DNA of 64,000 nucleotides from Antedon mediterranea (GCF_964355755.1 NC_092673.1:16251001-16315000), one strand, 5' to 3'; shown: positions 32,131 through 45,610, numbered from the stretch's first letter. Notes: generated by a model from the sequence alone, not told the origin. Made by a program: numbers and translations.

Positions 32131-32244
32131 AATTAACAAAGCAATTAACATCAAATTCACTGAGTACTGTTAATGAAGAATTACAAACACAAATGAAGAA
32201 AGGGATGATTGAGGAACAGGAAAGAAAACTTGAAGCAGAGAGTG
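32131..32244 (+). CDS. Linker exon L3 (ELTKQL type), copy 2
   Basis: 114 nt, phase 1-1, encoding ELTKQLTSNSLSTVNEE and a Lys/Glu-rich end. The acceptor is weakened (TTGAAAAG instead of TTGAACAG). Donor GTGAGT. Confidence 0.5.
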
Positions 32245-32460
32245 GTGAGTTAAGGATCATAAATTAATTTACTTTTTATTTTATTTCATCACCACACAAG
32301 TCAAGTCAGTTACAACGTTGAACAATAGAAAATGATGAATAGACATTTATTTAAACATATATAACTCAATCCAAATATCTTATGTCTTAAGCTGGCCTTT
32401 AATATACTGTTCAACATATACTAACAATAACTGTCTTTTCTGGATGTTTTTATTGACCAG

Positions 32461-32559
32461 AAGTGACAAAGCAATTTGCATCGGATTCATCAGATACTCT
32501 TAGTGATGAATTTCAAACACAAGTAGTGGAACAGGAAACTAAACCTGAACCAGAGAGTG
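32461..32559 (+). CDS. Linker exon L4 (EVTKQF type), copy 2
   Basis: 99 nt, phase 1-1, EVTKQFASDSSDTLSDE... ending PEPESG. Differs from 23034 at two adjacent residues (LP to FA). Confidence 0.56.
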
Positions 32560-32921
32560 GTGAGTCTCATAAAATATTAGTTGTGTTATTATATGGTTAA
32601 AATAACTTAAAATGTGATGTTATAGAATGGATTTTAGCTACATTTTTTTTTTATTTCAACATTTATAAAAAAAAGAATGTCTTTAAACAGAATTAGAAAA
32701 AAATACTAAATTCATACATTTAAACGATTGATAAGGTAAATGACTTATTTAACTAATCTTTAAAACAACATGTCTTTTATTATTAGTCAAGAATAAAAGC
32801 TGATACACTGAACAATATCTCCATAAATACTGTCATGATATTTATATATAAGTTGCTGTGACACTTACAGGCCACCGTACTTTGATCACACAAACAAAAC
32901 ATATTCATTATGGTCGGCAAT

Positions 32922-34074
32922 GTATTATCAGGGAAGAGTTAAATTACAATTTAACTCTATTGTAATTTAAGGCCCTGTTCAGACCCATGGCGTTAGACCG
33001 TTTTAGCGTACGACGCTAAAAGAATGTGTGTCTGAACAGTTGGGGATTAGCGTACAACGCGTCGTACAACGGTTGTAGCGTTGTAGTGGAAAACGGTTGA
33101 TAGTACCGTTTTAGCGTACGACGCTACTGTAAGTCAACGTTGTATCCAATCAGAACGTTTCCTGTTATGACGCGAAACAATGTTTGACCTAGGCTGACAT
33201 CTTGTATCGTCAATGTGTGAGATGGATTTCAATAACAAAAAGGCCAGAATAAATAAGGCCTAACTACACTACAAATACAACTGTTACAAAGGCTACAAAC
33301 TACTATCAACTGATTACCATTATATTTTCTAACATATGACGTAAATACATGCACCTTGTATTTAAACATAGGGACTACGATCCCATCCGCTTTTAGGCCT
33401 AGCTAGGCCTAGAGCCATTCACGCATTTCATTCAAGCTAAAAACTAGCGTGGGACATCAAGTCAGTCATTCATACAAGGCAGACTAGACTGGACAAGTTT
33501 AATGCTGAAAACCTCCTAACTCCTAAAAAAATCAGTAAACAAACAAGGGGAGATGTGTCCCTTTTATTAGCAAGTTAAGGGTTATTTTCAACCGACTGGA
33601 CCAAAGAATATATATCTTTGACTGGACTGGATAGACTAATCACAATCATTTTTTCTTCATCATTACGAGGTCTGCTTTATTTTCGTAACACAAGAGCCTG
33701 GGGAAAATGTTTTTTACTACAAACAAAATAAAAACAATAGAAACAGAAATTTGGCTTTACTATATTTTTCTTAAATAAATGCTGAGGTATGTTTTATTTA
33801 CGGCAAATTTTGTCATAATTGTAGGGCTGAGATCTAGGCCTATATACAGTGGAAATAATGATGAAAACACGCGAGTAAGAGCACATGAATATGCAACTAG
33901 AAACAACCTGGATGACGTACTTCCGTTGTAACAATAATCGTACGCTATGGGCCGGGCCTGAACACCTCGTTTTTTTCTCTGCGGTTTGTAACGTGACCTT
34001 GATAGTAACGTTGTACGCTAAAACGGTCTAACGCCATGGGTCTGAACAGGGCCTAACTCTTCCCTGGTATTATC
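32922..34074. mobile_element. hAT-like non-autonomous element (1137 bp) with 8-bp target duplication
   Basis: GTATTATC flanks both sides (32922-32929, 34067-34074), and the other copy of the duplication has a single GTATTATC. The ends (C)AGGGAAGAGTTA ... TAACTCTTCCCTG are inverted repeats. After a 28-bp interruption on the left they continue as GGCCCTGTTCAGACCCATGG and beyond, over about 70 bp. CAGGG ends and an 8-bp duplication are hAT hallmarks. The interior shows GTACGACGCTA repeats and no transposase. Confidence 0.78.
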
Positions 34075-34640
34075 AACAAACTTAAAAATAAGAGATAGTT
34101 CTCTATCCATTGTAAATAGAACAGTTTATATTTCATCAAAGAACGTATTGTTAATCAATCTTATTTTGATATGCTTGCTCTATAAATTCAACAACAGAAA
34201 TGATTGGTCAAAGCTCTCTGTGAAGCTGTCAACATCTTGAAATTAGCATGCAACATACAAATACATTGCAAAATAATAACAAATTGATATTAACAATCAA
34301 ATTAGGGTGTGATACATTGTGTAGGTCTATGGTACAGGGCTCAGGTGGCAGGCCTTTTAGGGTGTGGTACATTGTATAGGTCCATGGTACAGGGCTCAGG
34401 TGGCAGGCCTTTACTTTACTTGCCAACTAATGTTTATTTTTTTCTTGTATCAATTTTCTAGTTTTTTTATTGTAATATGGTCCTCTAATGCTATTTTTTG
34501 TAATATATTTATAGACCATAAATCAATTTTTAAAAATGAGGTTCTGCACAGTGAAGTTATGGTTTTGTGGTTGATTGTGTTGAGTAATGAATAATCAAAT
34601 GCTTGTGATATTTAATTCTTAATACTGATACTCATTTCAG

Positions 34641-34665
34641 ATCTGCAGTTGCCAGAAAATGACAG
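34641..34665 (+). CDS. Mini exon DLQLPEND, copy 2
   Basis: 25 nt, phase 1 in and 2 out, as at 24071. Ser to Leu change at the fourth residue. Confidence 0.48.
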
Positions 34666-35334
34666 GTAAGTAGTACTGTATAATGAGTGTATCACAGTAT
34701 CTATACTGTTTATTTATACTCTCCAATACCATAGAGATAGACCAACACCCTGCTAGTTAATTGTATGCCCTGAGATGATAGTCTGGAAGGGATATTATTA
34801 CTATCACTTGTGTGTCTATCAGTTCATTTGTATATATTAATAACATAACCTATTAATACAACCAAAGTTCAACCATAAAAATAGTGTTGAAACAATTATA
34901 CACAAAATCAAGAATTATAACAAACATCAAAAGAACTTTTAAACCCAAATAATAATAATGAAACAATCCTGGTTTTATATAGAATTACATTCTGCATAAG
35001 CTTAACGGAGGATGGCAGACTTTTTGTCCTACCAATATTTTCAATTTCAGTAAGATATATGCCACACTTCCGTTTTGGCCGACAGACTCCTATATTTATA
35101 CTTGTCTCCTTATGCTCCTGGTTTTATATTCTCCCGTATTACAAAGATAACTGAACTTAATGTGTTGCTTTCTGCAATAAAATATAAAAAAAAGAAGCTC
35201 AAAACACATACAAATTTATGATATTTAAGTCATAATTTATTGATCCCCTTATTGAAGGGGATTCTTTTCGCATAGCCATCATGGTACCAATTGCTCCTTG
35301 CATTTCCTAATTTTGATAATAATACTGTAAAAAA

Positions 35335-35905
35335 GGGAGTGGGGAGGGGTTGCTAGAACCATAAAACCCTCCTGCTTACGAGTCTGTTATCCTTATTTTA
35401 GGGAGTGGGGAGGGGTTGCTAGAACCATAAAACCCTCCTGCTTACGAGTCTGAATCCTTATTATAGGGAGTGGGGAGGGTTTGCTAGACCATAAAACCCT
35501 CCTTCTTATGAGTCTGTTATCCTTATTATAGGGAGTGGGGAGGGTTTGCTAGACCATAAACCCTCCTTCTTACGAGTCTGTTATCCTTATTATAGGGAGT
35601 GGGGAGGGTTTGCTAGACCATAAAACCCTCCTGCTTACGAGTCTGTTATCCTTATTATAGGAAGTGGGGAGGGTTTGCTAGAACCATACTTACTTACGAG
35701 TCTGTTATCCTTATTATAGGGAGTGGGGAGGGTTTGCTAGAACCATACTTACTTACGAGTCTGTTATCCTTATTATAGGGAGTGGGGAGGGTTTGCTAGA
35801 ACCATACTTACTTACGAGTCTGTTATCCTTATTATAGGGAGTGGGGAGGGTTTGCTAAAACCATAAAACCCTCCTGCTTACGAGTCTGTTATCTTTATTA
35901 TAGTT
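35335..35905 (+). repeat. 66-bp minisatellite, nine copies (copy 2)
   Basis: Same number and order of unit variants as 24766-25335, including the three units with a lost hairpin arm and the single unit starting GGAAGTGG. Confidence 0.93.
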
Positions 35906-35939
35906 TTACTAATGTGTACATATACATTTTTATTTTTAG

Positions 35940-35971
35940 CCTGAAAGAAAGCATACAGACATTTGTCAAAG
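35940..35971 (+). CDS. Mini exon SLKESIQTFVK, copy 2
   Basis: 32 nt, phase 2 in and 1 out, identical to 25371. Confidence 0.48.
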
Positions 35972-36059
35972 GTAATTTCCTTAGTCTTATGTTGGTGAGT
36001 TAAGGATCATAAATGAATTTACTTTTTATTTTATTTCACCACCACACAAGTCAAGTCAG

Positions 36060-36681
36060 TGTAATATAACGATATACTTTTATAATTAAGAAATTGACCT
36101 TTGTATCGGAATTCAAATAAGTTCACAAACTTGACCCAGAAAGTCCAGAGGAGAGTTTGTCCAGATGTTTTAATGACCATTTAGTTTACAATCGAATCCC
36201 TAAAGAATAACTTTGTGACTGTTCCCATCATAAAACAATTAGATATTGACAGTTTTTAGCAGAGATTGGACAGGGCCAATTCATCATTGTAACCTCCCCA
36301 GATAAGATCAATCACTCCCACTTAAACACCTCTGGATCAACTTAGGACCAATCGTTACCCTCACAGATTACGTAGTGACATATGCAAATGAACCGAAGCC
36401 AATATACCCCCAAGTTTCAGAAGAGCCCAGACACACCTTACAGCCACCTCACGGAGCACACACCTTACAGCCACCTCACGGAGCACACACCTTACAGCCA
36501 CTTCTTCAGAAGCAGACCTACACACTTCACACCTCACTGACAGCATCACTGATCCTCCGTTCCTTATCTATACTTATAGTTGTATATTGTACTGAAGTAT
36601 TATACTGAATAAACAATATGTGTTACGACAGTTAAGCGAGTAAGAGTCTTCATTAGTACCTCAACACAACATTATATTACA
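36060..36681 (+). mobile_element. Solo LTR (622 bp), copy 2
   Basis: Same element and TCAG flanks as 25491-26112, duplicated with the segment and not independently inserted. Confidence 0.72.
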
Positions 36682-36838
36682 TCAGTTACAACGTTGAACA
36701 ATAGAAAATGATCAATAGACATTTATTTAAACATATATAACTCAATCAAAATATCTTATGTCTTAAGCTGCTATATTAGCTATTATCTGATATCAATCTC
36801 CGGACTGAATTCTGCGAAATCTGCTGGACACGACGGTA

Positions 36839-38302
36839 TTGATGGTAAGCTCGTTCGGGCGGCAGCCCCCATCATCGCACCTTTCCTCACACAGATTATT
36901 AAATACTTCCATCTCCAGTCAAAGCTTCCCTCTCTCGTGGAAAATTGGTAAGATTACTCCCATCTTTAAATCCGGTAACAAACATCTACCGGATAACTAC
37001 AGACCTATATCTGTGTTACCTATCATGTCTAAAGTGATTGAGAAGGCCGTCGGTATGCAAGTACTGGAATATCTTTCTTCAAATAATCTTCTCTGCCCTA
37101 ACCAATCTGGATTTCGTCCCACTTATTCTACACTCACTGCTATTACCAAAACTCATGACAGCTGGATCCACAGTATAAATGAAGGTAAAATCATTGGTTC
37201 AGTTTTTATTGATCTAAGGAAAGCTTTCGATCTAGTAAACTACGAAATTCTGTTACGTAAACTTCTCTTTTATGGTTTTTCCGAATTGGCTGTGAAATGG
37301 TTTACATCCTATCTTTCTGGACGTCAGCAACATGTTTGTTATAAATCAACTATATCTTCATCTATTAATGTCAACGCTGGTATACCTCAAGGATCCAACC
37401 TTGGGCCACTGTTATTCTCCATATACATAAATGATCTCCCCAATTGTTTATCGTACTCTTCAATGGATATGTTTGCTGATGATACCATAATTTACAATTC
37501 TAGCGATAAGGTAGACGATATTGTAACCAATCTTAATTTTGACTTAGATAAAATCGCCAATTGGCTAATTCTAGCTAATAGTCTAGCGCTCAATACTAAA
37601 AAAACTGAAGTGATGGTAATTGGAACGCCACAAAGGCTTTCTTTACTCGGGCCTATAAATGTTTCTATTAGCAACTTACCTATCAAACAGGTCACCCAAC
37701 ATAAGCATCTTGGCATCATTCTTGACCACCATCTTACTTTTATTCCGCACGTTGATAAGTTGTGCAACAAATTAAGTTCCTCTATCTCCATCCTCGCCCG
37801 AACTCGAAAATTTGTCCACCAAGCTACATCTCTTATGTTATACAATGCTCTTGTCTTACCTCATATTGACTATTGTTGTTCTCTCTGGGGCTCACGAGCA
37901 CCACTCGTTGCTAAAGTCCAGAAACTTCAAAATAGAGCTAAAAGAGTTATCTTGAAAGTTCACCCTCATACCCCATCCCACCTTGTTGATAACACCATTT
38001 CTATCTCATCCGTTTCTCAACGTTATCAGTTTCAACTTGGTTGTCTCGCCTATCGGGCTTCCACCAACACCGTTCCGGATTACATCAGTCGCATGTTAAC
38101 CAGGGCTCAGCCTGGAGGTCGACCTACTACCAGATCCATCTCTAATTGTAATTATATTATTCCTCGACCTTCTTTAGAGATTTTTAAACAATGTTTCAGT
38201 TATAAAGCGCCTATGTATTTTAATATGATTCCTAAAATCATTCGACAATCTGAAAATGTTATTTCCTTTAAACGTGAACTTAAACAATTTATTTCCAGTT
38301 AA
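36839..38302 (+). pseudogene. Non-LTR reverse transcriptase, 5-prime truncated (copy 2)
   Basis: 487-residue frame with the same blocks as copy 1 (FIDLRKAFD, IPQGSNLGP, FADDT) and the same upstream frameshift. Val replaces Ala in DDI(A/V)TNLNF and Phe replaces Cys in MY(C/F)NMIPK. The open frame is kept because the duplication is recent, not because the truncated copy is likely to function. Confidence 0.88.
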
Positions 38303-38428
38303 TATTGTTCGTACTATGTATATATATATATATTTTTTTTTTTATCTGTCAACAATTTTAACTTTTATATGAATTTTATATAATCATTGTAAATTTTTAA
38401 GCCTTTAATATATTTTATGTCATTTGAA

Positions 38429-39761
38429 TCTATATATAAATTTACGTAAGGGCAAAATTCGGTAAATCGCGCCTTACTTTTAGAATTTTTACTCGATGGT
38501 ATATAAAGTTGGTTCGTACTTTCGGTACTGATTTTAACCACCTGATTTAACCCTATTTACTAATTAAATTAAGTTAGATAATTAGTTATTGACGATTAAA
38601 ACGAATTTAGGTTCAACGATTTGCCCCAAAGAGGGGTGTTTTCCGATCGTGGTATACACTGTCTAATGGATGTCTATCTTGAAAAATACCCGCCACAAAA
38701 ATGCGAGGAGGCTTCGCATTTTCCTATCTCCTCCTACGATAATTGTTTTTAATAGCTGAAAACCCGTTGAACAGCTAGAGTACAGCATCATAATGTTGAA
38801 GACAGGCCGATTTTCTTTAAAAAATACTATTTTGATAGATTTAATATACGATTCTACAAATGTATTGATTTGCGATGAATGGAACATCCCAATCTCTCAG
38901 TCTGCCGGAGTTTAACACAAGTAGGTAAATTTATGAGCCCTTGGTTTAACATATACGGTAGGTAAATATATGGGCCCTTTGAGAATAAACTTGCAATACT
39001 TCGACAATACTGTAAATACCTATTATTAACTATTGTTGGTCAACATTTGAATCAAACATTTCTAACTGTGAATGTTCGTACTGTTAAATGTAATATAAAA
39101 ATATATACAAATAAACTTTATTACTGAGATTGTGGATAGGCTCTACTGTTAGATATATAAACACATTATTATATACAAATAAACTTTATACTATAGACAG
39201 TTCCTTCTCAACGTTTGTATTAATTAATAATTACCAAAAATATAAACGTCGTAGTGGTGTATATCGTGTACTTTAATATTTCAATCGATTATGACAGTGA
39301 CAGTTTTAACAAAGTATTAAATCGCAAATGTTTTACTGTATTTAGATGTAGGCCTATATTATTTATAGGTCTATAAAACATGAAAGAAATATTTCGTTAC
39401 TGAGTGGATAAAGAGTATATCTAAAAATTGTTCTTCTTTGTACCTATCCGCTTTCCCATCCCTCAACCCTAATGTTACATACAAAACACAAATTGGGTTT
39501 CTTTAAATGAGTCCAAATCAAACATTTGGACTCATTTTGTGATAAGTTTCTCCTTCGGAAGTAATTCCCAGGGTGCTAATTTTAGTTGACTACACAAATC
39601 ATCGTGTCTATTTATTCGTTTCTGTAAACGACAATGTATTATAGTCCTGCGGTACGTACATTTGAAATCGCCAGTTTTGTTACGCTGAAATTACTGTGTA
39701 TTCGAGAACCATCTGTGAGTACGACCTAGATGGTACGCTCGCTTCGCTCGCGTACCATCTA
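38429..39761 (+). mobile_element. Helitron-like element, copy 2, with inverted hairpin loop
   Basis: As 27859-29191, but the 11-base loop of the terminal hairpin (39739-39749) is the reverse complement of that in copy 1. Confidence 0.6.
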
Positions 39762-40669
39762 TATTTAATATTTTATGTGTTGTACTGTATGTATGTTTTA
39801 TCGAGGGCCCTGAATGATCAGTTCTATTAGGAACTGGATAGGCTACCCTCAGTAAATATGGTAATAAATAAATAAATAAAGACAAATTCTACATTCTAGG
39901 CTGATATTTACATTTTTTATTTTTTTACAATTAATATTTACAAAAGTGTAGCGTACACACATAATGGGGAACTAACGACTGGGGACAGTGGGCACGTTTT
40001 CTGGGCGTGCTTTAGTAGGACCAGAAAAGCGCCCTTATTGTAAGCCTTTAAAGGTGCAATTCCAGGTCTATATTGACAAAATTGTTTGACATCAGCCTAA
40101 ACCATGGTGGGGCTTGAGTGATCTTTATTGTGTTTTGACAAACAGGTATAAAAACTAAATTGGTTACTGGTCATAAAACAGAATATAAATAAAAACATTC
40201 AAAAAGTTCAAAGCATATTGAAAACTTACGATAGATGTTTTTAATCGCATTTCCTACTGCCTAATTCTGAATCATACCAGTTATTCATTTCAGGATTACT
40301 TTATTTTCACTTTACCCATTGAAACCATGCTAATCAACTGTATGTTGCTAGAATTTCAACGATTTAGATTCAGGGTCGCTGTCAAAAAATGTCTATATGT
40401 TTGGATGAGTTTGAGTTCCACAATTTTTTTTAGGACATAATTTAAATTAATAACTGTAGTTGTTAACTGTATACATTATTATTATTATAGTATATTCAGA
40501 ATGAATGATTTCTTGTACACAGTCACCCACAAGTGTTTGTAAGGCTTTGTATCACACAGAGCCTTTATATAACCTTATATCATTGGAAAAAAAAAGCTAT
40601 GACTTTAAATATAGTGTTTTTTATGAAAATATATAATATGTAATATTTTTGTTTTTTGCATTTTTTTAG

Positions 40670-40762
40670 ATTTACCAAGAAATGTTGATGAGCAATTTCA
40701 AACACAATTTCAGAAACAGACAAGTGACAAACAGAAAACAAAACTTCTTAAGCCAGAGAGTG
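40670..40762 (+). CDS. Linker exon L7 (DLPRN type), copy 2
   Basis: 93 nt, phase 1-1, same as 30100. Confidence 0.57.
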
Positions 40763-41898
40763 GTAAGTTTAAGAATAAGAGCTGCTGTATGTTTTATGAT
40801 TGTATCTATATATAATTTAACAGAATTGTGATTAAAATGGGATTTCAGTAAAGAGAGAATTAGACGCTAATGTTATTTAAAAAAACATTTCTGAGCGGTA
40901 CTGCAAAAAGGCGAAAAGTGTGCAACTGATAACAAATAACAAATGGAGAGATTTTATTTATTATAAATAAAACAGTTGATTGTTTCCATTTAAAATACTG
41001 TAATAATGGAATGAAGCTAGTTTGCAGATTTATGGGGCATGCTTGCTTGATTTTTGCTTGATTGTTGATTTTTAGGTTATATGCATTATCATGCGATCAC
41101 ACGATTTCGCACGATTTAACGAAATCACGTTTGTAATCATATCTTCACAAGCATGAATCACTTTTAAACAAAATTTGGTACTCATAAATTTCAGGTCATT
41201 ATTTCATCATATGACAATACAATTACGTGCGTAGCGCACATAACGCATGTGTACACGCGCTTAAAATTTCCAAAATTGTCAAAATTTATTTTCGATGAAA
41301 TTACAGTACGTTTCAGGCAATTTTAAGCATTTAAATAATTGCGATGAGTGCACAGATTTTTGCACGCGCACTGCGCGTTAAACGTTAATGCGCACTCTTT
41401 TTGTCCGATTTCTGTTGTACAACCTTTCTTTAATAATATCATCATATTTTATTCACTTTTCAACTCGAATTTGCGTTATATGAGCACGTCAAAAGTGACA
41501 GGCTACGCACGTGTAAGTTAACAAAATGGTGAAAATATGCTAAATTTTAAAAATAATATAGATCGTCAGAATGCTCGGGAACACATATTTTTTATTTCAT
41601 TTTCTTGAAATGTATGTATCATATGTATGATTGATTTATGAAATTAAGAGTACAAAAGTTGATAAAGTCATCATTAATTGCATTTTAAATTTTTAAAAAT
41701 GTATTTCGACAATCAAAAAATTATGACATTTTCTTAGGCCGATAACAAACTTTAACTTTCTTTCTTCAAAATAAAAGTTCATATATTAAAGTTAAAAGTA
41801 TATAGTTTGACAGTGCATCATTTTTTAACATTTTTAAAGATGTCATCATAGTAAAAAATACACGGAGGAATCTTTCTACAACTTTTAGTCAGTTGTGT

Positions 41899-41970
41899 AT
41901 GGCTCGGTGGTCTGTGCTCGTGTCTATGGTATTCAAGGTACCGAGATCGAGTCTCACATTGGGAAACGAA
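41899..41970 (+). repeat. tRNA-derived SINE head
   Basis: ATGGCTCGGTGGTC (A box-like) and GAGATCGAGTCTC (B box-like) are spaced about 40 bp apart on the + strand, followed by ACATTGGGAAACG. The X1 counterpart (about 1528-1590) has lost the A-box side. Confidence 0.5.
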
Positions 41971-42176
41971 ATAATATTTTTTTTATTATCCATATTGTTT
42001 GTTCAATTTTATTTTTTAGTGTATAGATTATACACATAATTTATAATGAAATCTAGATAAAAAGTAAGTAATGTCTTTATTATTATGTAACAATGTGGTT
42101 AATGACATTATACGCAGAGGGATCTTTGATCGGATTGTGATACCGGCTATTGTATTCACGTTAGCAAGATCCTATA

Positions 42177-42732
42177 TCTATATATAAGTTTATGTAAGGG
42201 CAAAATTCGATAAATCGCGGTTTATTTCTAGAATTTATACTCGATGGTATATAAAGTTGGTTCGTACTTTCGGTACTCATTTTAACCATCTGATGTAACC
42301 CTGTTTACTAATTAAATTGAGTTAAATAATTAGTTATTGACAATTAAAACAAATTCAGGTTCAACGATTTGCCCCAAATAGGGGTGTTTCGTGGTTGTGG
42401 TATTCACTGTATAATGGATGTCAATCTTAATAAATACCCACACACAATAATACGAGGATGCTTCTCATTTTCCTATCTCCTCCTCAATAATTGTTTTTAA
42501 TAGCTGAAAACTGGTTGAACAGCTCGAGTACAGCATCATAATGTTGAAGATTTTCTTTAAAAAATACTATTTTGATATGATAGATTTAATATACGTTTAT
42601 ACAAATGTTTTGATCTGGGATAAATGGAACATTCCAATCTCTGTTCCACAAGTTTCTATTCCCTCAGGCGTCGTAAAGACAAGTACAGTCATAACAGAAA
42701 TTCGATCCATTTTTTTTTTCAATCTGTGCGGA
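42177..42732 (+). mobile_element. Helitron-like element, 5-prime part only (X2 copy)
   Basis: Counterpart of 1804-2356, A|TC start, no terminal hairpin. Confidence 0.48.
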
Positions 42733-43752
42733 TTACCAATAAAAAAAAAAAAAAAAATCATATCTTTAACAACGTATTAACAGGAATACTATCAAGTTTC
42801 CAACTCTTAACCAACGGAGGAACTACTTTTATTGTATTTGTCTCTATAAATGTATCAATGTGTCATTTGGGTTCTTTCTCCTTTCTTTATTTGAATATTC
42901 TTAAAAACGGATTTACCATTATGGGCCCTCAACAAGACAAAACAACAAACAACAACAAAGAATTATAAAAATTAAAATAAAGATATGAACAAGATGATAA
43001 TGACAAAGAAGTTTGTGTTAATAAGAATGACATTACTCTAACATTATAATTAGTATCATATTTTAACACAAGAATATAATGCTGATTATTAAGACAAACA
43101 TAAAGTGGGTAGTTTTGTTGTACTGTAGTTGAATTTCTAAAGCTGATTATAGATATAGAAAGTTATTATAATGTTTCACAAATCTATCTGAAAACAATGA
43201 TTTCAACAATAAATATAGCATAGCATAGTTAAATGTAGACAGTGAACAATTTTATTCCCTGGTGGTAGTGTTTTCTCTGCTTTGGCCCTCCTCAGCACTC
43301 CACATTTTGCTGAAACAAATAAAAATATAAATTTACATCATTGTGTGAACAGGTGCCATGTTAAAATATATTAAATATAAATTAGACAAATTTCACAAAT
43401 TTCATATATATCTTGTTTTTAAAATAGACTTATATATATATTATATAAAAATCATAGATAAAATCTCATTGATAAGATGATAAGTGAGGGTACCAATGCC
43501 TATTATTGTAGATAAAGGTTATATATAATAATATGATTGTTATCATGATGATGATCAAGATATGATAATGACACTCGGGCTATATTCAGACATAGCCTCA
43601 CCAGTCTTTGTAACCTACACCAGTATAAAAATATAGAAATTATTATTATATGGTAGCATTATGAACATTAACAATTTTTGCCAAGTTGTGTCTATTAATA
43701 TTTCTTTTTATGAAAAATATGTGTTAAATATTTTGTATGTTACATTTTTTAG

Positions 43753-43830
43753 ATTTACCAAGTCTTGTTAGTGAACAGTTTGAGAAACTAATGGTTGAAG
43801 AACAGAAAACAAAGCTTAAACCAGTGATTG
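43753..43830 (+). CDS. Linker exon L5 (DLPSL type), copy 2
   Basis: 78 nt, phase 1-1, same peptide as 9518. Splices in frame to the ZU5 exon at 44763. Confidence 0.6.
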
Positions 43831-44762
43831 GTGAGTTTAAGAATAGTATAAGGAGTTGTATGGTTCAATGTAACATATTGTGATTAAAATGGTATTTCAG
43901 TAGTGGACTTGTAGTAAGAATTTCATTCATTTTGTTTATCATATATTATATAATATACAAATTCTTATAATTGCGTGCAACTTCAATAGCTTAAATTGTC
44001 CTTGGCTGTACTGCTATGATTATAAGTTTCTCAATCATGGTTCAAAATTTGGCACAAAACATTTTCAATGAGTTGAAAGATTAAGAGAATAATTTAATTG
44101 GTCAGATGTTTTGTCTTATTCTGACGTAATTGCACTGTATACTCAGTTCAATGAGAACACTTTGCGAACAAATTTAAAAGTATTTCACAGATTGGACTCA
44201 AACCCATGACCTCCAGATTACTAGCATTGCGTATATACCTCCAGACCACCGAGCTCAGTAGTCTAAAGAGGTTTGAGTCCCATCCACACACTCATTATAG
44301 TGTAAATATCTTTTTAAATGGTTACATATTATTTTAGTTACTGTTCATGTATTAATTACAACAGATGGCATGGTAATGATACCACAACCAAAGTTGGCTG
44401 CAATAATATTAAAAAAATGAAAAACTATTTTTGTTATAAAATTAAATAGAACTAACACTGTGCAAGTCAAGTTGAAATTAATGAATTGAGGAAAATAGAT
44501 AATCTTACATTGCTGTATATAAATTGTTCTGCTAGTTAACTTAATGACATGTTCAAATATAAGCTGTATTATCTACTTACTGTACAGTGTTAATATAATC
44601 TTGACAATAAACATGATTTGGTACTATTTTTGTTAAGAAGTTATACTCTAAAGAGAGCTAACATTGTAAGTTTGTGACGGAAGAAAGTATAATTGTATAA
44701 TGAAGGAGATTGTAACAATTACTATATAACAAACACAATTAAAATAATATTTCATTCTGCAG
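43831..44762 (+). other. Intron with tRNA-like SINE head, copy 2
   Basis: Counterpart of 9596-10527. The - strand tRNA-like segment is at about 44190-44265. Nothing else seen. Confidence 0.55.
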
Positions 44763-45274
44763 ATCAAATGGAGTTAATTGTGGGATCCACAGGTGGAACT
44801 CTTCACCTTAAGGATGAAGACATAAAGTTGCAGATACAACCTGGAGCAATTGAAGGGGAGAAAGTTAAAGTATCTCTAGAACATTGTTTTGAGGAAACAG
44901 GCATGCCTGTACTTTATCCTCATGGATCAATAATATCACCTATTGTTAAATGTGGACCAGAAGGCACCAGCTTTAACAAGCCCATTTCATTGTCATTTCC
45001 ACACGATGCTGTAAATGAAGAGAATTGGGAATTCACTCTACTTGTTAAAGATCGCATTCAAGATGAATGGAAACGTGATGAAAAGGACATACAGTTTACT
45101 TTAAAAAACGGTCGATGTTATATAACATTAATTCATTTCAGTTTTTATGCACTAATTGGTCATGTAAGAAATTTCTTTGGTAAGAAAAGAATGTTGTTAG
45201 GAGTTTTTGGAAAGATGCTTGCAAATGATGAATATCAACTTCAAACAAGACTTTTTAAGCCGTCAGATAAACAG
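44763..45274 (+). CDS. ZU5-domain exon with HFS autoproteolysis motif, copy 2
   Basis: Same limits, phases and length as 10528-11039. ZU5 fold with the HFS motif at 45134-45142. The visible protein difference from copy 1 is Asp instead of Tyr in SFPH(D/Y)A. Asp looks like the ancestral state, because PHDA-like sequences are usual in ZU5 domains. Followed by UPA-like exons at 45611 and 46310, then linkers and the type B DED exon, so this unit encodes ZU5-UPA-linker-DED in one direction without interruption by coding breaks. Confidence 0.82.
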
Positions 45275-45610
45275 GTAATTACTATTTGTTGTTAAACTGT
45301 ATTTAAATAAGGTAGTTCTTAATTTACTTACATTAACAAATATTTTCAAAATATAGATATAATAAATAGTTGTTTTGTCATATTTGGTCAATAACATTAA
45401 CCTAGGGTAGTTAATTTGGCATAATATTTATTCTCTTATTTTTATATACCTTAAAATTATACAGTGTACAATCATGTATTGAATTGATTCCTGATCATTA
45501 TAAAATATGCTGTAAAGAAGTAAACATGATGATTGCATTGTACACTTCCCTCATATAATTAATAAACTAATATACACAGTCACAAATAACATTAAGTATA
45601 TGTATTTCAG

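Larger units (their letters stand above)
36772..39882 (+). mobile_element. Truncated non-LTR retrotransposon split by Helitron-like element, copy 2
   Basis: Collinear with 26203-29312 at offset 10569-10570, including the (AATA)n tail. Confidence 0.75.
32630..40947. repeat. Segmental duplication Y, copy 2
   Basis: Counterpart of 23200-30377 with one 1.1-kb transposon insertion (32930-34066). Unlike copy 1 it continues directly into the start of unit X (40936 onward) through the shared AACAAATAACAAATGGA. Confidence 0.92.
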
